Positions 22,246 to 34,918 of a DNA stretch of 64,000 bases are shown here, piece after piece. The notes below the pieces were generated by a model. It was not told where the DNA came from. It saw only the letters and a program-made list of their open reading frames with translations, and did no database searches. The stretch is from Macrotis lagotis. Lineage: Eukaryota; Chordata; Mammalia; Peramelemorphia; Peramelidae. Every line of letters starts with the position of its first letter. The stretch's first letter is position 1. The translations under genes and the position numbers were made by a program. Where the stretch lies: NCBI RefSeq assembly GCF_037893015.1, contig NC_133665.1, positions 194,428,146 to 194,492,145 of the forward strand. Reading direction: 5' to 3'.

Positions 22246-24000
22246 ATGTGAGAAAAGAAGGGGTCTCTCTGCTCTGTTTGGTCTTAGGGTTAATGCACAG
22301 ACATGAGTGGGTAGGGGGTCCTGAGGGGTGCCAGGCAAACTTTGGAAGATAATTACATACAAGCCATGCCTGGCCATGCCAGGCCATTAGGGTAGCCCTA
22401 AAAAGGAATGTGCCACCTCTCGATGCAACTCCCCTTCCAGTCACCTAGTGGGGATGTTCTCAGATATAGATCAGTCCATCCTATTAAATGCTAAGAGCTG
22501 GGGGTACACAGAAAGGCCAAAGACAGCTTAGTGGGGGCGAAAGCCATGTGCAAAGAAGACAGACAGGATCAAATGGAGATGGTCAAACCAGAGGAAGTGG
22601 TCATATGAAGGACAATCGGGAAAGGTTTCCATGGTGGATGCTGGCAAGCACTTGAAGGGAATGGAGCAGCTCTCCAGGAGGCAAATATGAGGAGGGGGAG
22701 CCTTCCACCTGAGGAACAAATGGGGAAATGATTGGAGTCAGTTTGAGAAAACATGTGGAGGTTGGCATTACTGGATGGAAGAATATGCAGCTGGCAGGGG
22801 ACAGATGAGAGGTGCATGAAGACTAGAAGGGTTGGAGAGGGTCCAGCTGTAAAGAGCTTTAAGTGGCAGCAGGGCGATGCGTTCTGGGCATGGTAATAAG
22901 GAAGGAAGAAGGAAGAAAGATGGAGAAACACGAGGGGGTGTTCATGAATTAGGGAACAGCTGAAATTATGGTGTAGAAGTGTGGTGGAATATTATGGAGA
23001 TTCAGAAATGATGGAAGGCGTGATTTCAGAGTCCTGGGAAGACCCATGTGGACAGGTGGGAGGTGAGCAGGACCAGGATAGTGATGTACATTGTAAAGAC
23101 AACAGCAAATTACACACTAACCATGGCACTGTCAAGTCAAGAACCCTGATCCACACTGGAGGAATCAAGGGTCAGCATCTTTGCCAACAGGAACCTCAGA
23201 TTCAGAGACGTGATGTCTCAGCCCAACTTCTAAAGCCACGACTTCTTAGGAGAGTCACATCAGCACCCCCTTCCCCCTACCCAAGACTAGGAGAAGCCTC
23301 CTGCTAGCAGCAACAAGAGGCAGCTCCAGGACACTTGCCGGGTTCTGCATCCTTTTTCCTCCTCTCTCTTTGAGCATCTGGTTCAAAGCTTCTCATGCCC
23401 CATCTTTCTCATGAAAGTGTGTGTGAGCCTCCCAGCAGGTTTATGAGGAATGCTGCCCTCCAGCCAGAACTCATGATGGGGCAGCATTCCCACCACAGGT
23501 GCCTGGGGGGGCATCAAGTCCCCAAAGAGTACAAGGCCCTGCCCTTACTTGTATCGATTCAAAATCTACCTCTCTGTGATTTATGCCCATTGCCCCTCTC
23601 TCTATCTCGAGGGTCAAGTCTATTCCTCTCCACAGATGTTTGAAGGCCACGATGCTCCCCACATCTCCTCGAGTTCCTGGAGCCACAGGATGGAGACCCT
23701 TCACCAGCCTGGTCAGTTTGTCAGTATCTTTCCTGCAATTGACCTCCCAGACTCGAGTACCAAAGGACTCTGGGACGAGACCCCTTCCCCAACCCCACCT
23801 GCTTGCACCCTGTTCTGTGTCTGCAACCCGAGATCACCTCACTGACACCAATGTGACTTCCCAGGCCTCCACCTCAGGTTTCATATAAACAACTTTCTTG
23901 CCTCATCACTCTCATTTGTGAGAGCATCAATGTCAAAATTTTTTTAACTTTAGCCCATAATTCTGGTCCCCCTGAGCTTTGGGGACTGCATCTGCCATAA
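22246..24000. other. Intergenic sequence, one unclassified old repeat
   Basis: Around 22790-22890 ('gggtccagctgtaaagagct') the wording resembles a common old mammalian repeat whose family I cannot name. Frames at 23395-23888 are uninformative chance frames. Confidence 0.35.
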
Positions 24001-24004
24001 AATG

Positions 24005-24125
24005 TAGTGATGCAGGAGATACAACTCTGGCCCCGACTCAAGAAGACCTGAGTTCAAATCTAGCCTCAGACACTTTCTAGCTATGTGACCCTGGGCAAGT
24101 CCTTTTACCTCTATCTCCATTTGTG
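24005..24125 (+). mobile_element. Old tRNA-like SINE
   Basis: B-box 'gagttcaaatctagcctcag' followed by 'ctagctatgtgaccctgggc' marks a SINE of an older subfamily than the WSINE copies. The head is diverged. Confidence 0.75.
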
Positions 24126-24470
24126 GAGGAAAAGGAGCCATGATACCCTTAGGACAAGGGAGTGAATTGCTGTGCCACCGAGTGCCCATCTACCATAAAG
24201 CCTCTGGCCCCCAGAGCCTCCTTATCATAGGATGCCACGGCAGGTTTGAGGTTATCTGCAGCCCTTCCTCCCTTCCTTCCTCTGGGGATGATGTAGGAAA
24301 CACTGCAGTTGTGGACCCCAACTCTAGGGATGCTTCCTGGGTTTCCCAAGATCCTGGACTGAAAACCAGGAAGGGAAATTTCATTTCATTGAACCCCTAC
24401 TGGAAGTTCAAATTGAGGCATAAGGGCCAAAGGGAAGAGAGAGAAAAAGCTCCAAACTGGTCTGGTCCAT

Positions 24471-24503
24471 CCCAGCCCCCAGCCCCCAGCCCCCAGCCCC
24501 CCA
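24471..24503 (-). other. Potential G-quadruplex, (CCAGCCC)n tandem repeat
   Basis: Four to five tandem units of cccagcc give, on the minus strand, five runs of three to six guanines separated by 'ct'-type loops of one to two bases. This satisfies the usual intramolecular G-quadruplex pattern. Confidence 0.6.
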
Positions 24504-24524
24504 GCCTTGGTCAGTTAAGGGATA

Positions 24525-24605
24525 ACCCTTACTCTCTGAGTCTCAGTTTCTTCACTTATAATTTTGGAGGCGAGATGGCACATAAGGTTACCTTTCAGAT
24601 CTAAA
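24525..24605 (+). mobile_element. MIR-type SINE fragment
   Basis: 'tctcagtttcttcacttata' with a downstream 'agatctaaaat' is a diverged MIR 3' part. Confidence 0.45.
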
Positions 24606-24791
24606 ATAATGAGAATAATTAGTTTGTTCTGCCCCCAGAAGCTTGTAGTCTGGTTGAAGATAAACTAATTTGCAGAAAGAAGGTACAAGAGCAATTTCCA
24701 GTGTGTGCTGAGAAAAGAGAAAGACAAAGACAAAGAATAGGCAGGAAGGAGGGAGGGGGGAGAGAGAGAGCAGATCACTGACATTCACAGT

Positions 24792-24793
<2 letters not shown>

Positions 24794-24829
<36 letters not shown>

Positions 24830-24962
24830 TTTATCTTTCCTTTCTCTTCTCTCTTCCCCCTCTCTCCCTTTCTCTCTCTCTCTTCCTTTCCCTCTCTTCT
24901 CCTTATTCTTTCTCTGTGTCTGTCTGTCTGTCTCTCTCTCTCTGTCTGTCTCTCTCTCTCAT
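24794..24962 (+). repeat. (TC)n microsatellite with variant CT-rich extension
   Basis: Pure tc repeat at 24794-24827, then CT-rich sequence with tgtc units to 24962. Confidence 0.95.
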
Positions 24963-25129
24963 CTCAGTACACACTGGAGATTGCTTTTGTACCTTTTTGA
25001 ATCACACTATGATCATTATTATTAAATGAACTGAGATGGGGGAATTATTCACATTATGAAAGGATTTTTTTAGCTCCCTTTCCCACATACAAAAGCTTCT
25101 AGCCCTAATTTGGGGACACTTACTTTTAA

Positions 25130-25325
25130 GGTTTGCAAAGCCCCTTAGGTATCTTAGCTCATTTTATCTTCCTGACTACTCTGGGAAATAAGTGTTATTG
25201 TTGTTACCATTTTAAAGATGCGGAAACTAAGGAAACTTGTCCAAGGTCATCCAGCTTGTCAGAAGCAGGCTTAAAGTTCAGGTCTCCTGACTCTTAAGTC
25301 CAGACTTCGAACCTTTGCACCACTC
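25130..25325 (-). mobile_element. MIR-type SINE
   Basis: Runs 'aaggtttgcaaagcccctta', 'gttgttaccattttaaagat', 'ctaaggaaacttgtccaagg', the reverse of a nearly full MIR including its 3' end. Confidence 0.7.
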
Positions 25326-26280
25326 AGGTGTTTCAAGGGAGGAGGGTCAAGTTTGGAACTCATGTCTTCTTTGAATCAGTAAAATTGACTGTGAATCATG
25401 GGCTATTACCAATTCTGAAGGATCAGACTAATAGGGACCCAAAGAGCAATGAAAAACATGGAGGACCCGTAAGAGTTATAGCTAGGCTGAGACCACTGGG
25501 ATCTTGTCCCCAGGGGTACTAATCCAGGGGGGGTGTACAGATTCTTTTGGAAGAATAAGCTAGAACAGGAAGCCCCCATCCTGATTTGAAAGTGCATTTC
25601 ATACTCTGTCCTGGAGACTTTGTTTGTTGTTGCTGGAGTTATAAACAGGCTTCAAGGTATCACCGACAATGACTTGCTGTCAGATATCATCAATAGAACA
25701 TGAATGCTCAGAACCTGGGGCTGCCAGTTAAGTCACAAACCTGATAAATCACAAGTAGAAACCCACAGATTGCCCTGGTGCCCGTGGATTGTTCAGAGAA
25801 CCAGAAGGATGGTTCATAGAAAGGTGGGGAAGACTGGGCAGCCTGAGAAGGGTAGGTTTGGGACTTTGGAGGCAATGCCCCCTGCCTCTTGTCAAAGGAT
25901 CTAGTGAAGGAATGACTCTCTGACTCCCTTAGGCAGTGAACTCTCCTTCCTTCAGAATAGCATTCAGTCTGCACAGAGGTGATCTGGAAACAACATTCGA
26001 GGGACTTGGTGATGACGTCCAGCAGGGGGACTTGCTCATTTCCTGTGTACAGGCTGTACCTAGACTATCATAGGACTGCTTTGTGAAAATTCCAGAACTC
26101 AAGCATCCAGTGAGGGCCATCTTTCCAAAGCATCCCCTAGTGGAGCTTCAAGGAGGCCCCTGTCTGCTCAGACTTCTGGTAACCCCACTTTGGGAAGAGC
26201 CTCATCTTTCCACAGCTACCGCAGAGTGGGTCTCCACCACCTGCTTGTCCACCTACCTGCACTGTGTTCTGTAGAATACT
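25326..26280. other. Unique intergenic sequence, nothing recognised
   Basis: No gene or nameable repeat was found. Confidence 0.4.
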
Positions 26281-26284
26281 ACTC

Positions 26285-26390
26285 TACAGCTCCATAAGGC
26301 TAGGCAAATCCTTCTGTGCCTCAGTTTCCTCACCTGCCAGACTGGAGGATTGGATGAGATGCTCCCTAAAACCCAAAATGTAATGAGTGT
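26285..26390 (+). mobile_element. MIR-type SINE fragment
   Basis: 'ctgtgcctcagtttcctcac' followed by 'ggattggatgagatgctccc' is the MIR 3' region. Confidence 0.65.
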
Positions 26391-26595
26391 GGCTTTGACT
26401 AGCAATAATGTGAAAAAGGTTTTCATGATACTCATAGAGATATTTGGGGAGAGGAGCTAGGTGATCCAGCTGCTGGGTAAGTTCATAACTAATTGACCAG
26501 TTTGTTCCCAAAGAGTGTGGATTCAGTGCCTCAATGTCAGCCTCTTAGGGAGAATTGCAGAGAAAGACAGAGGAAAGAGAATGGGCTAGAGTGAG

Positions 26596-26795
26596 ATGGG
26601 GGGGGGGGGTCAGAAGGAGAATGGCAGAAAGAAGAGAAATGGAGGGAAAGATAGAGAAAAGAGGAGGGAGAAATGGGTGTGTCTGTGTGTGTGTGTGAGA
26701 GAGAGAGACAGAGAGAGAGGCAAAGAGAGAGACAGAGACAGCGAGACAGAGAGAGAGAGACAGAAACAGAGGGGGGAGGAGAAAAGAAGGGAGGC
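26596..26795 (+). repeat. Purine-rich / (GA)n low-complexity tract with (GT)n core
   Basis: Imperfect gagaga and gacaga repeats on both sides of a short gt run at about 26678-26697. The 99-codon frame across it is an Arg/Glu-rich artefact. Confidence 0.9.
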
Positions 26796-26799
26796 AGCT

Positions 26800-27440
26800 G
26801 AGTCCTCAGCTCCCCATCATGTTCTCTGCTTGCTCTTCAGGGCCTTGGACTTTTACCAAGACTTCAGGAGGCACAAACAGGGCGGCATAAACTGAGATTT
26901 TGGTTGCCAGAATCTAGCTTCCAAGAGAGGTCACAGACTGGGAAGCTGGGTGTAAATCTAACAGGATAAATGGGATATAGTTCTTCATTTTACCTAGGAG
27001 AGTGTTTAACCTAAATATACAAACACACACACAGAAGAACACTAAACTTGGCAACAATTCATGTGAAAAGCATCTGAGGGTTCTAGTGACTTACATGCTA
27101 AAGGGTAGTCACCAGGGTGATGTGGCACCCCAAAACACCTAATGCCATTTGCTTTTTCTAAGGCACAGGCTTCCGGATGAGATGCCATCCTAGTCTGAAA
27201 TGTTATGTTAGGCTCTTTGAAATATTTTGTTCATTTTAAACATTAATAACCCTTAGCAAATATGCAAGTGAATTTTGTTAAAAAGGATGCATAAATTCTC
27301 ATCTCCCTACAACTCTCAGAAATGCATAATAGCTTGAGCAGAATTGTCCCAAAAACCCATGGTCTGCTTCCACACATCCTCTCTTACTAATGTGCACATT
27401 TCACATTTTGTTGCCATTTTTATTATTGTGGAAATACACG
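26800..27440. other. Unique intergenic sequence, nothing recognised
   Basis: No gene or nameable repeat was found. Confidence 0.4.
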
Positions 27441-27442
27441 TG

Positions 27443-27560
27443 CAGCCAGATAGGTAGCGATCCAACCCCTGAGGCAAGAAGCCTTGGGTTCCAGTCCTGG
27501 CCTCAGACAAGCTGGCTGTGAGACCCTGGAGAAATCCCTTCTTTCCCAGTGCCCCACCCC
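27443..27560 (+). mobile_element. Old tRNA-like SINE
   Basis: 'gccagataggtagcgatcc' and 'ttgggttccagtcctggcct' retain the A- and B-box layout of the SINE family, much diverged. Confidence 0.65.
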
Positions 27561-27674
27561 ACCAGTCAGCTCAGGTCAATGAAGATACAAAGCCCCTATG
27601 TGGGAGCTCTGTGCACTGAGGAAATCACAGGTCCAGACCAAAAAGATACTATTATGAAAAGGCATGGGGAGAGT

Positions 27675-27800
27675 CATTCATTCAATCAATCTGCATTTAT
27701 TAAGCACTTGCCATTTGCTAAGCAGTAGGCATAAAAGAAAGATAAATGCACCATCCTCTTTCTGAGGAACTCACAAACTAACGAGGCAGACAACATGGGA
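27675..27800 (+). mobile_element. Old SINE-like repeat ('catttattaagcac' family)
   Basis: 'cattcaatcaatctgcattt' then 'attaagcacttgccatttgc' and 'gaggaactcacaaactaacg' is the same repeat type as at 8885 and 35895. Confidence 0.6.
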
Positions 27801-28877
27801 AAATATTGTATCTTGATTCTTCAGTGGAAATAGAAGGTAGTTCCTGAGGGAAGGTCTGACCAGAAAAGACATACTGCAGAAGTGGGGATTAGGACCAAGG
27901 CTTGAAAGAAGCCAAAAGAAGATGGTATAGAGAAGTCATGAAGTTTCCTGAGCTCTCCTCAATTTTTCTAGAAAACAACATGAAATGAAACTTCTAAAAA
28001 CCATTCTAGAGTGTCAGAATCCACAAAAAAGATGGAATGAATCAAATTTCCAGCCCAAGATAACTTAGAAAGACTTCAAGGAAAAGTCTGCCTCATTGGG
28101 TAAAAGGGGAGTGTGACCCAGCACTGGTGGTGTCCAGGCAAATCAGAGGGAGGCTCTTAGCCACAGCATGGATCAGCAGCCTCTGCCCCTTGGTCCTGGT
28201 TCAGCAGGCTATCAGAAATGAAGTCATCTGGGAGCCCTCCAGTCCCCAATGCTGAAGGAAAACTGCCAGCCCTGGACCCAGAGCACCATGAGCATGACTA
28301 GGCTGGGACATTCCAGTGCAGGGGACAAGCCACCAGCCTCAGAGCAGAGTCAGTAGCCAGGCCCTTGACCTACAGGGCAAGACGATTGGGATAGTGACCC
28401 CTGTGCCCAGGAGCAGAACTCAACTTTAAAAAGTGAGAAGAAAAACAAAAAAGAGTCCTGAACTTAGAAAGCTACTATAGCAATAAGGAAGAGCCAAACC
28501 CAAACTCAGAAGAGGACAACAATGTCCAAATGCCTATATGAGAAGTCTCAAAGAGGAATATGGTCTCAAGCACCAAAAACCCTCTTGGAAGAGCTCAAAA
28601 AAAGCATTTTTTAAATCAAGTAAAATAGGTAGAAGAAAAATTGAGAAAAAATGAGAGTTATGCAAGATAATTATGAAAAAAAGAATCCACAACTTGGAAA
28701 AGGAAACACAGAAAAACCTGACTGAAGAAAACAACTCCTTAAAAAATAGAACTGACCAAGTTGGGGAAAGGGGGTAATCCACTGAAGAAAACTCCATTAG
28801 AAGTAGAATTGACCTAATGGGAAAATAGGTCAAAAAAGCTAACTGAAGAAAATAACTCCTTAAAAATTAGAATTGGA

Positions 28878-29040
28878 GGGCAGCTAGGTGACACAATAGA
28901 TAGAGCACCAGCCCCGGAGTCAGGAGGTTCTGAATTCAAATCCAGCCTCAGACATTTAATAATTACCTAGCTGTGTGACCTTGGGCAAGTCACTTAACCC
29001 CATTGCTGTGCAAAAATCAAATCAGTCCAACAAAAGCAAA
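28878..29040 (+). mobile_element. WSINE-type SINE inside L1 ORF1
   Basis: Starts 'gggcagctaggtgacacaat', B-box 'gaattcaaatccagc', long A-rich tail. It interrupts the ORF1 coiled-coil remnant of the surrounding L1. Target duplication unclear. Confidence 0.9.
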
Positions 29041-29170
29041 AGAATTTTTTAAAAAAATAGAAAAAAATGTAAAAACCCTCACTGGAAAAACAACTAACCT
29101 GAAAATAGATTCAGGAAAAAATAATTTAAGATACTGGAGTTCTTGAGCCTCTTTCAAGAAATTATCAAGG

Positions 29171-29320
29171 CGGGGCGGCTAGGTGGCGAAGTGGATAAAG
29201 CACCGGTCCTGGAGTCAGGAGTACCTGGGTTCAAATCCGGTCTCAGACACTTAATAATTACCTAGCTGTGTGGCCTTGGGCAAGCCACTTAACCCCGTTT
29301 GCCTTGCAAAAACCTAAAAA
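29171..29320 (+). mobile_element. WSINE-type SINE inside L1 ORF1
   Basis: Full-length copy with perfect 12-bp target duplication aaattatcaagg at 29159-29170 and 29321-29332, which splits the L1 ORF1 sequence 'tcaagaaattatcaaggaaa'. Confidence 0.96.
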
Positions 29321-30998
29321 AAATTATCAAGGAAAACTGCTTCCTAGAAACAGAGGGTAAAATAGTCATTAAAAGATCACCCATCACCTCTTGAAAGAGA
29401 TACCAAAATGAAAGCTCCAAGGTTTATTGTGGTCAAGTTCCAGAACTATCTGATCTAGGAGAACTATCATGAATTATGTAAGATTTGGCAGCTTCTACAT
29501 TAATGGTTTGAAGGACGTGGAACATGTTATCCCAGAAGGCTAAGGAGCTTGGATTACAACCAAGATTCAACCACTTAGCAAAACTGAGCATAGTCTTCCA
29601 GGGGAAAAGATGGACATTCAATGAAACAAGGGACTTTCAAACACTGCTGATAAAAAGATCAGAGCTGAACAGAAAATTCAGTCTCCAAATACAAGACTCA
29701 AGAGCTGCATAAAAGGTATCTAAAAAAGCAAAACAACTCAACATTGTATTCAATAAAGTTAAATTGTTTATATCCCTACATGGGAAGATGATACTTGTAA
29801 CTATTAAGAGTCTCTATTGGGGTAGTTAGAAGGAGTATACTTAGAGGCTGTGACTATAAGTTGACTTTAATTTGATAATTAAGTGGCTACAAAAAGGATT
29901 GTACAGGGAGAAGAGGAAAGGGGGAAGCAGATTGGGATAAATTATATCACATGAAGAGTGGAGGTAAAGAAGATAAGGGGTGAGCATTATTTGAATGTTT
30001 CTCTCATCAGATTTGGCTCAAAGAGGAAATAATATAAACATTCAATTTACTAGAGTAATCTATCTTACCTTATGGGGAAGTGGAGGGAAAAGAAAGGAAG
30101 GGAGCTTATAGAAGATAGGATAGATTTGTGGAGGTGATGCTCAAAAGCAAACAATGGTGGGGAAGGATTTTACTTGATTTAAAAAATCCTTTTTGAGCTC
30201 TTCCAAGAGGATTTTTGGTGCTTGAGACCATATTCCTCTTTGAAAAGAAATGTTAAAAATGTAGGGAAGAGGGAACTATACAGTAATCATAACTGTAACT
30301 GGGATGAACTCTCCCATGAAATGAAAGTGAATAGCAGCTTGGATTAAAAACAACAATCTACCATATGTTGTGCAAGGAACATATTTGAAGCAGAGAAAGA
30401 CACAGAGAAAGTATAAAAGCAAAAGTCTGGAGCAGAATATATTATGCTTTGGCTGAAGTAAAAACCAACAACAAGCAAGGGTAGCAATTCTGATCCCAGA
30501 CAAAGCAAAAGCTCAAATAGATCCAATTAAAACAGACAAGGAAGGAAACCACACCTTGCTAAAAGGTAAAATGGACAATAAAGAAATATCACTACTAAAC
30601 ATACATGCACTAAATGGTGTAGCATACAAATACTTGGAGGAGAAGACAAGTGAGTTATGGGAAGGGAAAAAGTAGACAGCAAAAATATACTGGTGGGCAT
30701 CCTCAGTCTCCTCTCAGAATTAGATAAACCTAACCATAAAATAAGCAAGAAAAAGTTAAAGAGGTGAAGAGAATTTAAAAAAAAATTAAGCATGGAGAAA
30801 ACTGAATTATATAGAAATAAATATATCTTTTTCTCAGCAGTGCATGACACACAAACTTGAACATGTATTATGGCATAAAAACCTCACAGTCAGATGCAGA
30901 AAGGCAGAACTATCAGGTGCCTCCTTTTCAGATTACAAGGCAATGAATCAATTAGATGTAATAAATGGCTATGTAAAGATAGATTAAAAATTAATTGG

Positions 30999-31140
30999 GG
31001 AGCAGTTAGGTGGAACAGTAGATACACCTTGGAGTCAGGAGGAAATCCAGTCTCAGACACTTAAAAATTACTTAGCTGTGCGACCTCGAGCAAATCACTT
31101 AATCCTTGCAAAAGCCTTACAAAAAAACAAACCAAAAAAA
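30999..31140 (+). mobile_element. WSINE-type SINE inside L1 ORF2
   Basis: Diverged copy lacking part of the A/B-box interval ('gtagatacaccttggagtc', 'aggaggaaatccagtctcag'). The flanks aaattaattgg (30988-30998) and aatttaattgg (31141-31151) match at 10 of 11 bases. Among the oldest of the four nested SINEs by divergence. Confidence 0.88.
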
Positions 31141-33187
31141 AATTTAATTGGAGACTAAATAATCTAATCCTAAAGAATGAGTAGATTAAACAATAATTAA
31201 ACATCAAATTAGAAATTCTTAAAATCAAAGGAGAGGTTAATAAAATTAAAAGTAGGAAAACTATTGAACTAATAAATAAAATTAAGAGCTGGTTTTATAA
31301 AAAATAATAAAAGAGATAAAATTTGGTTAATTTGATTTAAAAAAAGAAGAAAACCAAATTACTAGGGTTAAAAATGAAAAGAGTGAATTCAACACCTATG
31401 AAGAGAAAATTGAAGCAATAATTAAGAGCTATTTTACCCTAATGTATGCCAATAAATATGACAATCTAAGTGAAACAGATCAATATTTATAAAAATATAA
31501 ATTGCCCAGATTAATAGAAGAAGAAATAAAATATTTAAATAATCCCATTTTAGAAAAAGAAATTAAAGAAGCCATCAAAAAATCTCCAGGGCCAGATGGA
31601 TTTACAAGTGAACTCTACCAAATATTTAAAGAATACTTAATTCTGATGCTACATAAATTATTCAAAAAAAATAAGTGAATAAGGAGTTGTACCAAATTCC
31701 TTTTCTGACATCAATATGGTACTAACACCTAAACCAGGAAGAGCCAAAATGGAAAAAGAAAAATTATAGAACAATTTCCCCAATGACTATTTTAAATTTT
31801 AAATAAAATTCTAGATGGGAGATTACAGCAATTTATCATGAAGATAATACACTATGACCAGGGGGAATTTATACCAGGAATGTAGGACTAGGTAAATATT
31901 AGGAAGATTATTACATAATTTACTATATCAATAAGAAAATCAACAGAAATCATATAATTATATTAATGCAGAAAAAAGCTTTTGACAAAACATAGTACCC
32001 TCTTAAAAACACTAGAGAGTTTAGGAATAAATGGAGATTTCCTTAAAATGATAAATGGCATCTCTATAAAACTATCACAAGCATTATCTTTAATGGGGAT
32101 AAGCTAGAAGCCCTTCCACTAAGATTAGGGGTGAGACAAGGATGTCCATTTCACCACTGTTATTCAATATTTTACTAGAAATGCTAGTCTCAGCAAGACG
32201 AAAGGAAAAATAAATGGAAGGAATTAGACTGGGAATGGAGAAAACTATCACTCCTTGCAGATGATAAACTTAGAAAATTAACTTTAAAAGTTCTTGAAAT
32301 AATTTACAAATTTAGAAATGTTTCAGAATGTAAAAAAAACCACATAAATAATCAGCATTTCTACATATGACCAACAAAGTCCAGCAGCAAGAGAAGGAAA
32401 GAGAAATTCCATTAAAATCGCCATAGACAATATAAAATATTTGGGAATACACTTGCTTAGACAAACCCAGGAACTATATGAACAAATTTACAAAACACTT
32501 TTTATGCAAATAAAGTCATATCTAATTAATTGATAAAATATCAATTGATCATACATACTCTGGGCTAATATAATAAAAATGATTATTCTACTAAATTAAT
32601 GTGCTTATTCAATGCCATGCCAAACTACCAAAAACTTATTTTGTCTCGCTAGGAAAAAAGAACAAAGGGTCAAGAATATCAAGGAAATGGGAAAAATGCA
32701 AAGGAAGGAGGCCTAACAGTGCCAGATCTACATCTATATAAGAAAGTAACAATCATCAGAACTATCTGGTACTGGGTAAGAAATAACAGAAAATCAGTGG
32801 AATTGTTAGAAAAAGTAGCAAATGATATTAATCTACTGTTTGATAAAGTCAAAGACTCTAGCTTCTGGGATAAGAACTTATTATGTGGTAAAAACTTCTA
32901 GAAAGCTGGGAAATAGCATGAAGAAACTAGGCATAGACCAACATTTCACACCCTATACCAAGATGAAGATGAAATGGGCACAGGATTTAGACATAAAGGG
33001 TGATGCCATAAGTCAATTAGAAGGCCAAGGAATAGTTTACTTGTAAGATCTATGGATCTTAGGGAGATAGGACTATATTATGAAAAGTAAAATGTATAAT
33101 TTTGATTTTTATAGTAAATGTTTCTGATAAAGGCCTCATTCTCAAATAAATAGAGAATTAAATCAAATTTATAAGAATACAAGTCTT

Positions 33188-33340
33188 GGGGGCGGCTAGG
33201 TTGTGCAGTGGATAGAGCACTGGCCCTGGAGTCAGGAGGATCTGAGTTCAAATCCGGCCCCAGACACTTAATAATTACCTAGCCGTGTGACCCTGAGCAA
33301 GTCACTTAACCCCATTTGCCTTGCAAAAACCTAAAAAAAA
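33188..33340 (+). mobile_element. WSINE-type SINE inside L1 ORF2
   Basis: Full-length copy with a perfect 15-bp target duplication aagaatacaagtctt at 33173-33187 and 33341-33355. L1 sequence resumes directly with 'tccccaattgacaaatggtc'. Confidence 0.97.
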
Positions 33341-34132
33341 AAGAATACAAGTCTTTCCCCAATTGACAAATGGTCAAAGGATATGAGCAAGCAGTTTTCA
33401 GATGAAGAAATCAAAGCTATCTATACTCATATGAAAACATTCTCTAAATCACTATTGATTAGAGAAATATAAATTAAAACAACTCTAAGGTACTACCTCA
33501 CACCTATCAGATTTGTTAACATGACAAAAAGAAAAGGAGAAATGTTGGAGAAGATGTGGAAAAACTGGGACACTAATGCAGTTTAGTGGAGTTGTGAACT
33601 CTAGTTCTGGAGAGCAATTTCAAATTTTGCCCAGACTTTGCCCATAAAACTGTGTGTAGCCTTTGATTCAGCAATACCACCATCAAGTTTGAAACTCAAA
33701 GAGATCATAAAATGGGGATAAACATCATGTACAAAAACATTTATAGTAATTCTTTTTGTGATGTCAAAGAATTGGACATTGAGGAGATGTCCATCAACTG
33801 GGGAATAGCTGAACAAGTTGCAGTATATTAATGTCCTGGAATATTATTGTTTTATAAGAAATGATGAGCAAGCTAATTTCAGAAAAATCTGGAAAAACTT
33901 ACATGAACTGATGCTTAGTGAAGTGAGTGGAACCAGGAAAAACACAGCAACGTTGTGTGAGGATCAGCTATGTATGCTGAACTTAGCTCTTTTGGTCAAT
34001 GCAATGATTCAATTCCAAAAGATATTTGATTTAAAATGCTATCAACCTCCAGAGAAAGAACTATGGAGCCTGAATGTAGATATGTTGAAAATTATCTTCA
34101 CGTAGAATTGAAAAAAATAAAATACTATTGAA

Positions 34133-34830
34133 GGAAAGAAAGAAATCAAGCAACCAATCAATGGTAAGAAGTAGGAGGGGCTAAGCCAGTGCAAGGAGCC
34201 AAGCTGGGGAGATGGAGAATCTTTGTGAGGAAGCAGAACATACAGGATAAACTCTAGGAGGGAGACATAGTCAGAGCTGTGCTGTAGCAAAATCATCTTG
34301 GTAGTCAAGTGGGGGATTGGATGGGAGACGAGGAGAGGCTGGAGGCCATCTAGAAGGTTACAGCAAGAGTCCGGGGCTAAATGATAAGGTCCAGCAGTGG
34401 GTGATGGCTGGCTGAGAGAAGAGAAGGGAACCTGTAGGAAAGAGGCTAGGAAGTGACTCTGGTCACTCTAGACCATACATTGGGTGTAGGGGAAGACCTC
34501 AGGGTCAAGAGGGACCCTGAAGTTGTAGCCTGGATCCCTGGAAGGATGGGGTTGCTTAGGGAAACTGGATTAGGGCCTGGACCTGTGATTTCATTGGTAC
34601 GGAGTTCCAATAAATGGTCCCTGGCTTTGGAATGTGGCCAGCCATACTACTTCCCACAAAGACTGAATGTGCCTCTTTCTCCCCAGTCCTGCCAACACCA
34701 TTCTCACTTTTTAACCCTCATTGCCCATTTCAAGTAGGTGTGATTGGCATCTCTCTGCCTCTTGGGGGAGATCATTGGTCATTGATCACTTTTTTCTACT
34801 TACTTCCTCCTTTGTCTCATTTTGGCATTG
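34133..34830. other. Intergenic sequence, partly old unclassified repeat
   Basis: Positions 34170-34400 ('ggaggagacgaggagagg'-like purine-rich wording) resemble an old repeat whose family I cannot name. No gene was seen. Confidence 0.35.
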
Positions 34831-34833
34831 ATA

Positions 34834-34834
<1 letters not shown>

Positions 34835-34917
<83 letters not shown>

Positions 34918-34918
34918 T
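34835..34918 (+). repeat. (TG)n(GA)n compound microsatellite
   Basis: About 45 bp of pure tg/gt followed directly by about 35 bp of pure ga. Confidence 0.98.

Larger units (their letters stand above)
27910..34132 (+). mobile_element. Nearly full-length inactive L1 retrotransposon
   Basis: A degraded L1 in the usual order. A 5' UTR (about 27910-28440) precedes ORF1 remnants at about 28500-29710; their coiled-coil part shows three repeats of a TEEN-SLKNR-type unit, and their C-terminal part ends near 29710. An inter-ORF gap follows. ORF2 remnants begin near 30280 with the endonuclease region. The reverse-transcriptase region has [13 protein letters not shown] at about 31583-31621, a frameshifted QGCP box near 32137, and SLLADDK near 32248-32268. 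The C-terminal part is at 33360-34080, and the element ends in 'aaaataaaatactattg'. Many stops and frameshifts make it non-coding. Four SINEs interrupt it, so its own length is about 5.6 kb. Target duplications are not clear. Confidence 0.9.
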
